This document shows, piece by piece, positions 22,812 to 34,800 of a DNA stretch of 64,000 nt. Origin of the DNA: Hemicordylus capensis (lineage: Eukaryota; Chordata; Lepidosauria; Squamata; Cordylidae); the NCBI RefSeq assembly GCF_027244095.1, contig NC_069662.1:87702294-87766293 (forward strand). The letters are read 5' to 3'. Within the stretch, counting starts at the first letter, position 1, and each line of letters opens with the position of its first letter. The notes beneath the pieces are model-generated. The model was given only the letters and a program-made list of their open reading frames with translations. It did not search any database and was not told where the DNA came from. A program made the position numbers and the translations under genes.

Positions 22812-25002
22812 TCTTCTGGCTAAACAGAAAGATATATGTGACACCAAGCGCCACCTCCTGATTGTAGGGGATTTTAATAATAGAGCTCAGCCAAGCGACA
22901 GGAGAGCCTTTTCGGGAGGCCTTCCATCTCCCCCTTAAATCACTCTCTAACGAGTGAGGAAAAAGCTCTCCAGAGGTTTCTGAGTGAGACTCTAGGTTTA
23001 GATGATAAGGCCTTGGGTGTATATAATGATTTTGATTTTTTTCTAATCCGCCATGAAGAGGTTTTTTAATCGCAGTATAGACATAAACTTAAATCTGGAG
23101 TCAAATTTACATATTACCACCTGAGATCAGCTAGCCAGCTAAATAGACTCTCGCCTCCCCCCTTTTGAAGTCTACAGGTGTAAACTAGTACTTACCCCAT
23201 GGTCAGACCATGCAGCTGTGGGATTTATCTGTAATCTCTCTGAGGAAATTCCACGTGCTAAACCCTTGTAGCGATTACACCCTAAAATTTTAAGTAATGA
23301 ATATCTCAAAGGTGTTATTTTATCAGAACTGAAGTGACAGATCCCTCGGCTATTAGAGGCAGAAGATGAACTTTTGGGAGTCTGGGAGACATTTAAAAAG
23401 AGGGTAGGCTGCTGTACTAGGACAGTAACCGGCCAGACATATAAGATAGGGGTAAAAAAATTATCAGAAAGCGATCACCCAACTTCTGAGGATTGTCGAT
23501 AAGATGAACAGGGGAGAACCCCTCGACATGGAATCACACCGCCGCTACAAAGAGACAATCAAGACATTTCAAAATGAGCTGTGGCACAGGCATTTGGAAA
23601 ATAAGCTGTATCGCTACAAAGGGTCTATAGTTGAAAAAGGGGAGTGGACAAAGGACAAGACGCATGTATCTAGTTTGACATTCCAAGTCCTGCGATCAGA
23701 TGGAAGTAGCCCACTAAAGGCCGACCCACACGATATGTTAAAGATCATAGCCCGGTTTTATACAAACTTGTATGCATTGAAAGATATTTCTGTAAAGGAC
23801 ATTCAATCTTATCTGGATAGGTTTTGTGGCCTGAATGAATATGGTCTCGGCTAGTCCCTCACTGAAGAAGAAAAGGGCTCTTTGACCCATCCTGTAAAGA
23901 TAGAAGAGGTCAGAGCGGTTATCTGAGCAGGAAGGAACGCATCGGCCCCTGGACATGATGGCCTGACATGGCCTTTCTATGAGGTTTACGCAGACCTGCT
24001 ACTACCAGTCTTAGCAAAATTATTTAATTTTGTCTTAGACAATGGGCGTTTAAACAGGTCATTTGGGGACGGCCTCTTAATTCCTCCCCTCCCGAAAGGC
24101 GACACTACTTTACCACAAAACTGGAGGCCGATAACCCTCACAAATATCGATTACAGGATCTTTGCCAAAATCGTAAATAATAGATTGGCGAAAGTGGCCC
24201 CTATATTGGTCCACAGCTTGCAGACAAGCGCCATCTTGGGAAGAAAGATGACAGACTCAGTGTGTCTGCTGAGAGAGCATTTTTACTCTATACAGAATGT
24301 AAGTTGGAAAGGTCACCTCCTCTTATTAGACCAAGTTAAGGCCTTTGATGAACAATTGCTTAACAATTGCCTGTAGCCATTGTTGAAAGCTGAAGGTATA
24401 CCACCCCTCTTTGTTACCTGGATACAGCTGCTCTATACGAATGCAAAGGTGACACCACAGATTAATGGATGGTGGGGTGACTCAATCGCTTTGCATTCGG
24501 GTGTCCACCAAAGATGCCCACTGAGCCCATTACTTTATGTTTTTGCCCTGGATCCGATCCTGATCAGGATTCAGAGAGAACCCCGTCTGTGAGGACTCTC
24601 GGTCTCTATCCCGCCGCCCTGCGAGATCTTCCCGGGAGAGAGGAGGGAGAGCGATGGGATGGCTGAACCACCTGTCCCCTCAGAACTGTATTCTGAGTTT
24701 TTGGTAAAATTTGTAGCTCATGCCTATGATGTTACATTACTGTTATCAGATGAACGTGAAATCTCTGTTATACTGGACCTCTTCTGGGAATATGGCAAGA
24801 TAACGGGCTCAGAATTAAATGCTGACAAAAGTATATTTGTTAAGATGGACCCTGAATGCCAGCAACTCTCATGCCTACTCATCTCTGAATGTAAAAGCAA
24901 AGGGGCCCCAGAGTCCAAACTGAAGTGGGTAGATACAGTAAATATTTTGAGGATCGAATACGGGATTAAGGAAAAAATCCGAGGGGGGGGGATTGGGAGA
25001 GA
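22812..25002 (+). mobile_element. L1/Tx1-type LINE, endonuclease and RT remnant
   Basis: The copy starts inside an endonuclease-like domain (HLLIVGDFNN), continues through MESHRRYKETIKTFQNELWH, then RT blocks PGHDGLTWPFY, NWRPITLTNIDYRIFAKIV, LLLDQVKAFD and INGWWGDSIALHSGVHQRC. The YADD box is changed to a HAYDVTLLLSDE-like form. Several stops and shifts break it. It ends against a SINE at 25003 without a visible 3' end. Confidence 0.75.
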
Positions 25003-25168
25003 GAGCTAGTCTTGTGGTAGCAAGCATGACTTGTCCCCATAGCTAAGCAGGGTCTGCCCTGGTCGCATATGAATGGGAGACTTGATGTGTGAGCACTGCA
25101 AGATATTCCCCTCAGGGGATGAAGCCGCTCTGGGAAGACTCAGTATATGGCAGCTTCCTATGTTCCTA
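25003..25168 (+). mobile_element. 5S-rRNA-derived SINE with internal deletion
   Basis: Head and 5S-like part are intact (GAGAGCTAGTCTTGTGG to GGGATGAAGCCGCTCTGGG), then it jumps directly to CTCAGTATATGGCAGCTTCC and the terminal TATGTTCCTATG. About 120 internal bases are missing. Confidence 0.9.
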
Positions 25169-25310
25169 TGATAAGGTGATTCAACCAGCTCTAGATGGGG
25201 TTGTACTCCCCTTGAAAGAGCAAGTGCACATCTTGGGGGTGTTGCTAGACCTGGCTCTACTTTTGGATGCTCAAGTGGAGGTGGTGGGCAGGGGTGCCTT
25301 TGTAACAGTG
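25169..25310 (+). mobile_element. L2-type LINE fragment, left of an interruption
   Basis: Encodes LDGVVLPLKEQVHILGVLLDLALLLDAQVEVVGRGAF, the segment between RT and C-terminus. The family's next segment reappears at 27238, so both pieces may come from one copy. Confidence 0.8.
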
Positions 25311-27237
25311 GTGGCTCTTACCTGAGGGCAGAGTGGGTGGTGCCCACCTGAAAATATTTGTCAGCCATTTAACCTCCTCTATATGTCTTCTGTAACCATT
25401 TCTCTGACTGCCACCCTGTCTGTGCTTCTTCCTTGCCTGCAGCCTGGCCCCAGTGTTTATGTAGGGTGAGCTACGGTACCAGAATGTTGCAAACACCAAT
25501 AAGAACACAAAGAGTTATTCAAATTTGAGTATTAATGAGTTATAAGTTTATTCGGTCATTGACCAGCAAATTGAGTATTAATGAGGCAGGAGCCAATTAC
25601 AATTACAAGGCTTGCCTTTGTTTTCAGAAGGTGGGTGGAGCTTAAAAGAGCCAGAGCACCAATCAGAAGGCATCTTGCTGATTGACTCAGGCAGCCAATC
25701 AGAGTGCCCAAAGGGTGGGGAAGTTTTTTTTCTTGTAAGTATTTGTTATATTCTATTCAGTAACATTTTACAGTGTGTTTGAACTTCCCAAGGGGAATCT
25801 TGTAGAGAGAGTGGAAGAGTAGTCAAGAGGAAAAGGGAAGGAGAAAATAGAGTTGTTGCTGAATAAAACTTTAGTTAAATCTACTTAAGATTTCCTTGTG
25901 TGTATGAGGAAGGCAGCTATAAAACACTACTCAGAAGAATCCAATCACCATTTTGGATAGAAAGCAGGCAGGCTGCCTGGCTGTTGGTAAGTCTGATATT
26001 TTATTGGATTCTTTGTGTTTGTTTGGAGGGAAGAAATGAAACCTTGGCTTTCTCTTCCTTGCTTTCTGATCTGTATGCAAAGCATTATGGCCCATTACCA
26101 AAATGACATGCCAGAAAACATTGGAGGGAACTGTTGGCGTTTATGATTATTTATCAAAGCACCAAGGAAGCTTCTGCTCCAATTACAGAATGCAGAGTTT
26201 AGTTGTTGCAGCTATTTAAGTAATATGCATGGAGATCACTGTAGAGTCTAAACTAATAAGGTTTATTAGTGAAATACATTTAGGATAGGAAAGACCTGTC
26301 CTATCTATCCACTATATAATGAAGAGAAGGAGAGATGTTTCCATCTTTCTCTAGAAGGAAAGGAAGAGGACCGACTCACTACAGGAAGTACCGGAGAAGT
26401 CAAAGCTGGGGTCATAGAGCAGAGGAAAGCAAGGACTGGTAGAGAAGACCCTTACTAGCTACCTCTACTCCTAATGCGCCTAGTGGTCATTAGGAAAGTT
26501 GGTGCAAAAGGTCGATGCACTGGAACTCCATCTCCAACAGGAACAGCAAACTGTAAGACAGGACTAAGTAGATGAGAAACTGGCATAAGAAGCCAGAAAG
26601 TTCTTTTAGGGCATATGCATGGATTTCTGAGTCCAAACTGCTTTTCAAATAATTGCAGAAGTGGTTTTCCATGTTGGTATGGTGTATGTAGAGAAGGAGT
26701 GGATTATCTTGGAAGGAAAATAATTTTAGAAATCAATTGGCTATGCAGAAAGCTAGTTAGCTCGCATTAGACTTCTTATTTTACTTTGGTGTGCTTTGCA
26801 TATACTTACAACTGGTCTATTTAGTTTTATCTGTAGCATAACAAACTAAGAAGCACTAGCCTGTGCCCTTTCTATCCATCCAGGGGTGCTGCAAAAGTCT
26901 CTGTAATCTTTAAAGATGCTCTTAAAGGTTCCTATATCCCCTGTTCATGCAACAGGGGTGCTTTTAAAAAGTATTCTTGTTACCAATGAGTATCTTTACC
27001 GGTAACTAAAAGCTGAGAAAGCCTCAGACTGAAGCAGTCTGTAGTATTTTGAATAAAGTTTTCTCTTTTTGCTCTTTGTATTTTACCTGTCTCTCAGTGG
27101 ATTTTTAACTTGGGAAAGGGGTGTTTTTTCCCCTCTAGTGCAAACATGCCTCAATGTTAATTGCTCAGCAACCTACCAAGTTTTCTCACCACATGGAAGT
27201 GGCACATGGAGGGGTTTTTGTATTTTTCTAGCCATGT
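25311..27237. other. Insertion-like segment inside an L2 copy
   Basis: 1.9 kb of sequence separates two collinear L2 pieces, with about 30 bases of L2 lost between them. At 25545-25575 a TCATTGACCAG end matches the LINE tail at 12320. The right part, to about 27146, has AATAAAG followed by a T-rich stretch and could be an old solo terminal repeat of an LTR element. No duplication at its ends was found, so the nature remains open. Confidence 0.3.
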
Positions 27238-27684
27238 CCCTTTCTTGAGAAGGCAGATCTGGCCATGTTTACCCATACCTTGGTCATGTTGCGGTTGAAT
27301 TACTACAATGCACTTTACGTGAAACTTCCATTGGTGCAGAATGCAGCTGCCAGGGTTCTCTCTGAAACTGCTCGCTTGGAGCATATTACACCTATTCTGA
27401 AAGAGAGGCACTGGCTGCCAGTTTGTTTCTGGATCCAATTCAAGGTTCTGGTTATTACCTTTAAAGCCCTTAATGGTTTGGGTCCTGGATACTTGAAAGA
27501 TTGCCTGCTCTCAATGGTTTCTGCCCACCCAACAAGTTTGTCAGGGGGGCCTTTGCTCTGTGTGCTGACATTGAGAGAGGCTAAATTGTCGTGCATGCAA
27601 GACAGGGCCTTCTCTGTTGTTGACCCCAGGCTCTGGAATGATCTCCCAGTGAACATCTGTTCTTTGACATCTGTGACTGCTTTT

Positions 27685-27734
<50 letters not shown>

Positions 27735-27985
27735 CTAAAGACCTTTTTATTTGTTCAGGCTTTTACCCCTTAGGGGCTTCTGGGTCTCTCAGCTTTCCTG
27801 CTTTCATTTCTCATTTTTATGCCCCCCTCCGGGGGGGGGGGGATGTTTTATGGTTTTTACTGTTTAACTGATTTTCAGGTTTTTAATGTGATTTTCATGG
27901 TATTTTATTGTATTTTAACTGTTGTAAACTGCCTTGGGATGTCTTATGAAAGATGGTATAAAAATGGAACATTAAATAAATAAAT
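27238..27985 (+). mobile_element. L2-type LINE, C-terminus and 3' end
   Basis: Encodes PFLEKADLAMFTHTLV, LVQNAAARVLSET, RHWLPVCFWIQFKVLVITFK, ALNGLGPGYL and DRAFSVVDPRLWNDLP, close to the family consensus. After an (AC)n interruption follow a GC run, the TTTTAATGTGATTTTC tract and a terminal AAATAAATAAA. One of the better kept L2 ends in the window. Confidence 0.9.
27686..27732. repeat. (AC)n microsatellite
   Basis: About 23 uninterrupted AC units inside the end of the L2 coding region. Frames rich in His/Thr or Cys/Val that cross it are artefacts. Confidence 0.98.
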
Positions 27986-29150
27986 TTTGCAACATCTTTT
28001 GGGAAGCTAGACAAACTTGTGTCATGAATCCCCTACTGCAGGAGGGAAACAGGACAACTATCTGACACAATCCCTGTTCACATTTTGCTTCTGCCACCTG
28101 CCTCAGGGGAATTATTAACTTGTTAGCGTGGGATGCTTCTAAGCAACAGCATTCTTCTTTTAATAAGGGACCCAGTGGAACATTCCACTTCCTGGTGCCA
28201 AGAAGCTATGACAGTGGGTGGTACTGCCCATTCACAGAGACAAAGTATGCCACATAAATGGCTCATTGTAAAAAGATAAAACTGGAGGAGACAATTTTTA
28301 AAACCAACAGAAACACCAACACTGTGTAAACTATGATAATGTGGTTTGAGGAAAAGCACTGTTCTTTCATTCCAAACCACACATTTGAATTCTCAGAGGT
28401 CCTTTCTGTTTAAAAAACTCTTTCCTTCATGTAATTTACAACATATATCCAAGGTGTGCATCATTTAAGACTAACTTCACTGTAGGCTGCTTTGGTAATA
28501 TAAATGAATAGAAAGATCTTTCACTGAAAATGGCACTCTGGGTCAATTCTGTGCAGGAGCTGTCCTCATTTCCCCATCTTTTCTTAATGCAGAAGGCAGC
28601 TCTTGAGGGCAGCATACACAGATACATGCAGATTCCTATTCTTGCAGAAAATGTATAAATGAGGCATCTGCGATTTCTGTGGTTGGAGAGGCATTTCCAT
28701 GAAATTGTGTTCTTAAACGGTAATTGGGTATGACTAGGAAGGGCAGCATTTCCTAGCATTATGATTCAAACCTTAGTTTTTAAAGACTAGCACACAATCA
28801 TATATAAAGATGCAGTGCGGTGTTCCAGTAATATTAAGACTCCAGCCCTGTTCTCTGGCAAGGTATGCCTCAAATGGACAAGAATATATATGTGGCCTTT
28901 ACTGGTGCAGTGATGGAATTGGAGAGCCTGTACTCTGCCTGGTGCAAGTGATGAGTCTATACTAATGCAATTGCAACGTAGAAGACTTCTTGAGGCTGAA
29001 CACATGAGCAGCCAAGCCCAGGCTTGGGCAGCCCAGACTGGGCTGGGCTGCCCATGTGCACCACTGGGATCGAGCCCAATCCCGGTGCTGCCTCGGCCCC
29101 AAGCCCAAGTTTTGAACCCAGCCTTTGACCAGCGTTAGAGGGCATGAGTG
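27986..29150. other. Unassigned sequence
   Basis: No repeat family or convincing coding region recognised. Confidence 0.45.
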
Positions 29151-29154
29151 CACC

Positions 29155-29335
29155 CTCCACCCTGGAGCTGAGATCGTGTGTGATCCCTAATGATCACACA
29201 CTAATGTGATCCCTAATGAGTCGGGTGCTCTAGGCAGCCTGAGCACATATAGAGTTGGGCACCTAGAGCACCTGACTCGTTAGGGGTTCCCACAATGCAC
29301 AGCGCTTATCACATGGTGCATTGTGGGATACCCGG
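29155..29335. repeat. Cluster of short inverted repeats
   Basis: Three hairpin-forming pairs follow each other: GTGTGATCCCTAATGATCACAC, then CTAATGAGTCGGGTGCTCTAG against CCTAGAGCACCTGACTCGTTAG, then CCCACAATGCAC against GTGCATTGTGGG. It probably derives from a palindromic DNA transposon. Confidence 0.6.
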
Positions 29336-29942
29336 AGGTTGGAATTCATTTCCCAGACTCCAGAGATCTGTGCTAGTTCAGGCAGTGTAGATCGTGTTGG
29401 AGCACAAGCCACATTCCACACAATGAACAACTGATCATCTGGGTGAAAGCCAAGTTCAACCCTGTGTCCACCCCCCGCCAACCTCTCCACCCCAGGATCA
29501 GTCATGTGACTGACCTTGCTGTATCTTATGCACCCACCAACCCCACTTCGCCAAGTGGTGAGAAGTTCAAGGAGTGTAGTGGTACTTGGATCCTGGCTTT
29601 CCTTGAAGGAGCGATTACTGGATACTTATGGTGTCTTTGTAGTATTTGGTTTATTTAAGCAAATATACAGGTCAAGCATTAGTGGAGCAGGAAGAGCAGA
29701 ATTCTTACATTAAAGTGTCAATTTGTGCAAAGTTTTGGTCTGGAAATGAGGAGGAGACAGAAATATGGAACAATCAGATTTATTTAGGAATAATCAGTGT
29801 ACAGGAAAATAAAAAGATGTAGTTGCAAATTCAGCAGTGTAGGCACTCTCTATGATAGTCCCTATGGCCATGCCCATCCCAACAGCCAGAGAAGCCAAGA
29901 AGTGCTGGTACTCCATCCCTCCATTAAATCCCTGGTGGGGAG

Positions 29943-30078
29943 CAGTGTTCCCTCTAACAGGGATTCCCAGATGTTGTTGACTACAACTCCCAGAATCCCC
30001 AAGCAAAAGCCATTGCAGCTGGGGGTTCTGGGAGTTGTAGTCAGCAACATCTGGGAATCCCTATTAGAGGGGACACTA
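29943..30078. mobile_element. Palindromic hAT-like MITE, intact duplication
   Basis: Outer ends CAGTGTTCCCTCTAAC and, inverted, TAGTGTCCCCTCTAAT, then facing GGGATTCCCAGATGTTGTTG arms. The 8-bp duplication GTGGGGAG is exact at 29935-29942 and 30079-30086. Non-coding. Confidence 0.92.
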
Positions 30079-31636
30079 GTGGGGAGGCAATAAAATCTTA
30101 ACTAACAGTATTAACTAGAGTCTCACGTAGTGGCGTTTTGGCTTAAGGCCAGAATTGTCAATTAGCTTAAGGCTTTACCTGAGAAAGGACCAAGATGTAG
30201 ACTTAAAGTGGAAAGAGAAGGGAGCAAGGAGATTTAAAAGGGATAGATGGTTAGTATTATTGGTCCCGGTCCATTGGTTCATTGAGTGCTCTTCCAGTTT
30301 GGAGTAAGCAAGTAAATTTCTTCACAAGGGCAAAGTAGAAAGGCAGGAAAGAGAAGCAGCAAGTAGTGCAGCGTGACCACTTGCAGACCCAATAACTTTA
30401 TTTTAATGTGCTGTGATGTCCGAAGTGCTGAAGAGCAGAACACTTTGCTCACATGAGCAGCTTCTCTTCCTCGGTCTCTTTTCCCTTCCTACTGACAATC
30501 CATGCAATGGGGAAGCCAGAGTTGAGGTTCTGCTTCAGTGGCAGGTTGCAGAGCCACGCAATGCAGGTGCATGGCCAGGTGGGCCCAGCAGGTGCAGCTT
30601 GCTTCCTCATGTGGTGGTGGCGGCAGTGAGGAGTTAGCAGTTAGCTAACTAACTTTACTCAATTAGCAGCTACCCCTGCTAACTAAGTAGAATGCACCTT
30701 TTAAAGTGGTGCAAATCTCTCCTATTTATCATGGGGAAAGCAACTGGCCCTATCCAACCCCAGCACAACATTCCTTCAGTGGCTGATGCTGGTGTTACCG
30801 CGTGTTTCTTTTAGACTGTGAGCCCTTTGGGGACAGAGGAGCATCTTATTGTTTTTCTTTGAAACCCACTGTGAAACCTTCTGTTGAAAAGCTGCCTATA
30901 AATGTTTGTAGTTGTAGAGAACAGGAAGCGAGTGGGAGACTGTGCATGCACCGCTGTGCCAGCATGCACCGAGTGTGGCTCGGTAGCTAGCTGGCTGCCC
31001 TGCCTTGAGCCAAGAGTTGCCAGCCTGGCTGAGGAGAGCAGGCTGAGAGCATGGGGAGGAGGACAGAGGACTGTGTGTGTGGTAAACCTAACCAGGAGAT
31101 GAATTTACAGTTAAGAAGCAGGGGCCTGGAGAACGCTGCACCTAAACGGCAGACTGAGCAGACATACAGCTCACCTGGTCATCAGCTTCACAGTGCTAAG
31201 CTGTATTTATTCTCAAATCATGCAATTTTAATCAAAATATGCATATACCAATAACATATGCAAATTTTATCCAATGTGGAGACTTTTTGGATATTCTCTT
31301 TTGATGAAAAGCATCTTCTGTTTCCACTCTTTTGGTGGTGGATATTGACTTGTTTCACCATCCAGACCTGGAAATCCTAGTAAAAGGTGCTTCACTCTCT
31401 CCACACTTCTTAGCCAGCTCCCTCCTGCTCTGCTCCACCTTCTTGGCACTCCGAACTTGGGAAACTTTCCCTTTAGGAACATGGGAGGGACTCAGAAAAC
31501 ACAGCTTCCATGATCTTTCAGGGTAACTTGGTAATCCCCACCTTTGCACAGATGCTGTTCCCTACCTTCTGCTCCCCACCACTCCACCCCCACTGCCAGG
31601 CTCACTAAAGTTGGTGGTAGAGAGAATGATAAGTTG
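30079..31636. other. Mostly unassigned, with one LINE-tail repeat at 30713-30905
   Basis: 30713-30905 carries the common tail with AACTGGCCCTATCCAACCCC, GACTGTGAGCCCTTTGGGGA and GCCTATAAATG, also seen at 39105-39345 and 48346-48548. The rest shows no supported gene. Confidence 0.5.
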
Positions 31637-31804
31637 CAGGGGCATAGCTATAATTGAGAGAAAGGGTTCAAAGAACACAGGCCCCCAGCTCCTGAAGGCC
31701 CTCCAGTTCCATCCCTCCCTATTTTCCTCATCATCTCCTACATTCTGGGGGGCTGCCAGAGAGAGGGATGAACACAGGCTCCCCCTCCCCTAGCTATGCC
31801 CCTG
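31637..31804. mobile_element. hAT-like MITE, intact duplication
   Basis: Ends CAGGGGCATAGCTATAAT and, inverted, CAGGGGCATAGCTAGGGG. Flanking ATAAGTTG is exact at 31629-31636 and 31805-31812. It is the same terminus family as 40927-41116 and 54674-54927. Confidence 0.92.
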
Positions 31805-31812
31805 ATAAGTTG

Positions 31813-34800
31813 TCACTTACCTGAAAGGTCATTTTCCTCAAGAGGATGAAGTATGTCCATGGATGGGTTATTCCTCCCACCTGCTCAGCGCCAATCAAAA
31901 GAAGACATTGAGCCAGTGGGACGGATCAATCCCCCAGGCTCCAGGATTCAAAGGCCTGAAAAAAGAGCGCAAACAGATTCAAACTCAATGTACTAATGGC
32001 ATACAAAAACCAACAACTACAAATGACAACCCGAAGGGAAGACCCTTAGGAATTTGCCTTATCACTAGCACAAAACCCCAGGGAGATGGACCACCCTGAA
32101 AGGAAAACTGCTGAACAGAATAGCAGACTTACACCACTGAACAAAAACCTTCCAAGTGGTAAATGCTTTTGGTAGAAGGCCTGCAGAATGCTAGCACCGT
32201 ATCCAGCATTCCCTGAGAGTAGCTATCTTTAATCAAAGAGCCCTGTTCAATCTCCAGGCAAACAGATTCATCCACCCCAGGTCTGAGTGAAAGACTGGCC
32301 CCTGACTGAGAAGCCGAGGGTCTGCCCCCAATCTCATGGGAAGTTCTAATGAGATCTCCACCAGGTCTGAAAACCAAGGACGGTGAGGCCAGTAGGGGCT
32401 ATTAGAATGTCCAGGTATGGGGCACAAACCCGGCGAACAGTCTGTAGGATAATGGCCATCGGGGGGGACGGGGATGAAAACTAGCCCCCTTGGTCAATCC
32501 GCCATGTGGTACCTGGACATGAAGCGAGGAAGTTTTGTGTTTATTGGAGAGGCAAACAGGTCCATAAGTGCTCTGAACCTTGCCACAACATGATTGAAGG
32601 TCTGAGGGTTCAGAGACCACTCTGCCTGGTCTATCTGTGACCGACTGAGCCAGTTGGCCACTGAGTTCAACTCTCCTTTCAGATGCTCCACAACCAAGGA
32701 CAGCAAGTGGGCCTCTGCCCAAAGGAAGAGTAGGGCCGCCTCCTGCATCAGAGACCGTTACCATGTGCCCCCTGCCAGTTGATATGGGCTTGCTTTCGCA
32801 GTCGTGTTGTCCGTTCTGATTAGGATGTGATGGTGCCTGACCTGAGGATGGAACTCCTGGAGAGCCAGTAAGATTGCCCTGAGCTCCAGCCAATTTATGC
32901 TGTGAGCACTTTCTTCCCTTGACCAAGTCCCCTGTGCCCAGGAGAGCTGATAATGGGCTCCACATCCCATTAGGCAGGCATCTATCATAACCTGGATTTG
33001 AACTACTGAGAGAAAATACAACCCTTTGAGAATGGACGATACCACTTCCTTGCTCAGGGCCATGCTGAAGTGGGATCTCTGAGCTATTTTGTCCTGCCAA
33101 GGAAGCAATGCCCATTGGCAGGGATGAGAGTGAAAGGGAAGGGATGAGAGATAAGAAGCTGGCCTTTGGGTGATGTTGTAGGGCCCAGCAAGCCCTGACT
33201 ATTTTTTTGACAGTGTGGTGGGGGCAAGGAGACCTCCCCTTTTGCGGTGTTGATGAGGGCCCCAAGGTGCAGGATGCTGGTTTGCGGGGATAGGGAGCTC
33301 TTTTGAAAGTTTGCCACATATCCATACTGCTGAAGGCAACGAATTGTGTCCTGAACATCTCTTCTGAACAGATGGAGATCTGATGAGGACATTGTACAAA
33401 AAAGGATGAAGATGAACCCGCTTGGTCCTCAAGTACACCATGAGTTGTTGAACACTCTTGGTGCAGTCGAGAAACAAAGGGGAGAGCCCGGTACTGAAAG
33501 TGGAACCCGCTGTATGCAAATTGTAGGTACCTTCTGTCCTGAGGATGGACTGGAACATGCAGGTAGGCCTCCTTCAAGTTGATTGAAGTGAGGAGGTCCC
33601 CCTTCTGCACTGCCATCAGGATAGAGTGGAGAGTCTCCATTCTGAATATCTTTTTCTGGAGAAAACAGTTGTGAAATTTCATATCCAGGATGGACCTCCA
33701 CTCCCCATTCCTCTTCGGGACAAGAAAGAGGATGGAGTACACCCCCTGACGATGCTCTGAGGGGAGTACCGGTTCTATCACCCAGATCTGTAAAAAAAAT
33801 GCTGAATAACAGCTAGCATTAGTGAGTGCTTGCCCTTCTTCCTTGACTTGGAAGAAGGCAGGGACCTGTTTGGGGGCTGTGAAACAAACTCTGAAGAATA
33901 TCCTTGAAATACAGTTTGCGAGATCCAGGCATCCCTGATTGTCTGGGCCCAGACCTGAGCAAACTGTTGTAATCGCCCCCCTATGAGGAGATTCAAGTTA
34001 TTGGTTGAAATTATGTTTAAACCCAGGCTTGGAGGTTTGAGAGGGCTGGGCATTTTTTTCCACTGTCACAAAAGGAATTGCTTGGCTTGGACCATGCAAA
34101 ATGGTCCTGCCTAGGTTGTCAAAAAAGAAAAGAGGACTTGGGAGTCTTGAACTGGGACATGTTTACCTTGATGGGTTTGTGGTCCTCCTAAAGGATGAGG
34201 AGGGCATGGCCTTCTTTTTGTCCTTGGCTTCAACAAGGACAGGCTCCAAGACTTCCCCAAACTTCTCCCCCTTAAAAGCAGAGTTGGCTAGCTTAATGAG
34301 GGATTTTTTGTCCACCTGCCAATTTTTGAGCCATAACAGCCTACGAGCTGAAACAGCAGATACTAAAGCATGGGCAGATAGTTGGGTAGCTTCCAGCGAT
34401 GAGTTGCCCATGAAGGCCGCGGCCTTATTACGCTTATTGAGGCCTTGTCTTAGCTTAGAACATTCTTCAGGGACTAAAGGCAACAGGTCCCGAGTCCAGA
34501 GCATAGAGGCACATATGGAGAGGGCATTCACCTCATGTGACCTGTGGAGGGCAGTATCACACTTTCTGTCCTCCTGATTCTTTAATGGATTTTCCCCATC
34601 CTTGGGCAGCACCATGCTGGAGACCAGGGAGGCAACTTCCACAAGCACCTTAAGCTTCTCCATTACTTTCTTAGGTAGTGTAGCTTCTGATAGAAGGGGC
34701 AGGGCCCCTGCCCTCGGCAGGCTTGTCCCATTCGGCCTGAATTGTATTCATAAATAATTGTGGACCTGGCACTACTACCTCCTGTGCTTGTGCCACTAGT

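Noticed and set aside
27315-27738. Frames with long His-Thr or Cys-Val runs
   Set aside because: They come from translating the (AC)n microsatellite at 27686-27732. The upstream part is an L2 remnant.
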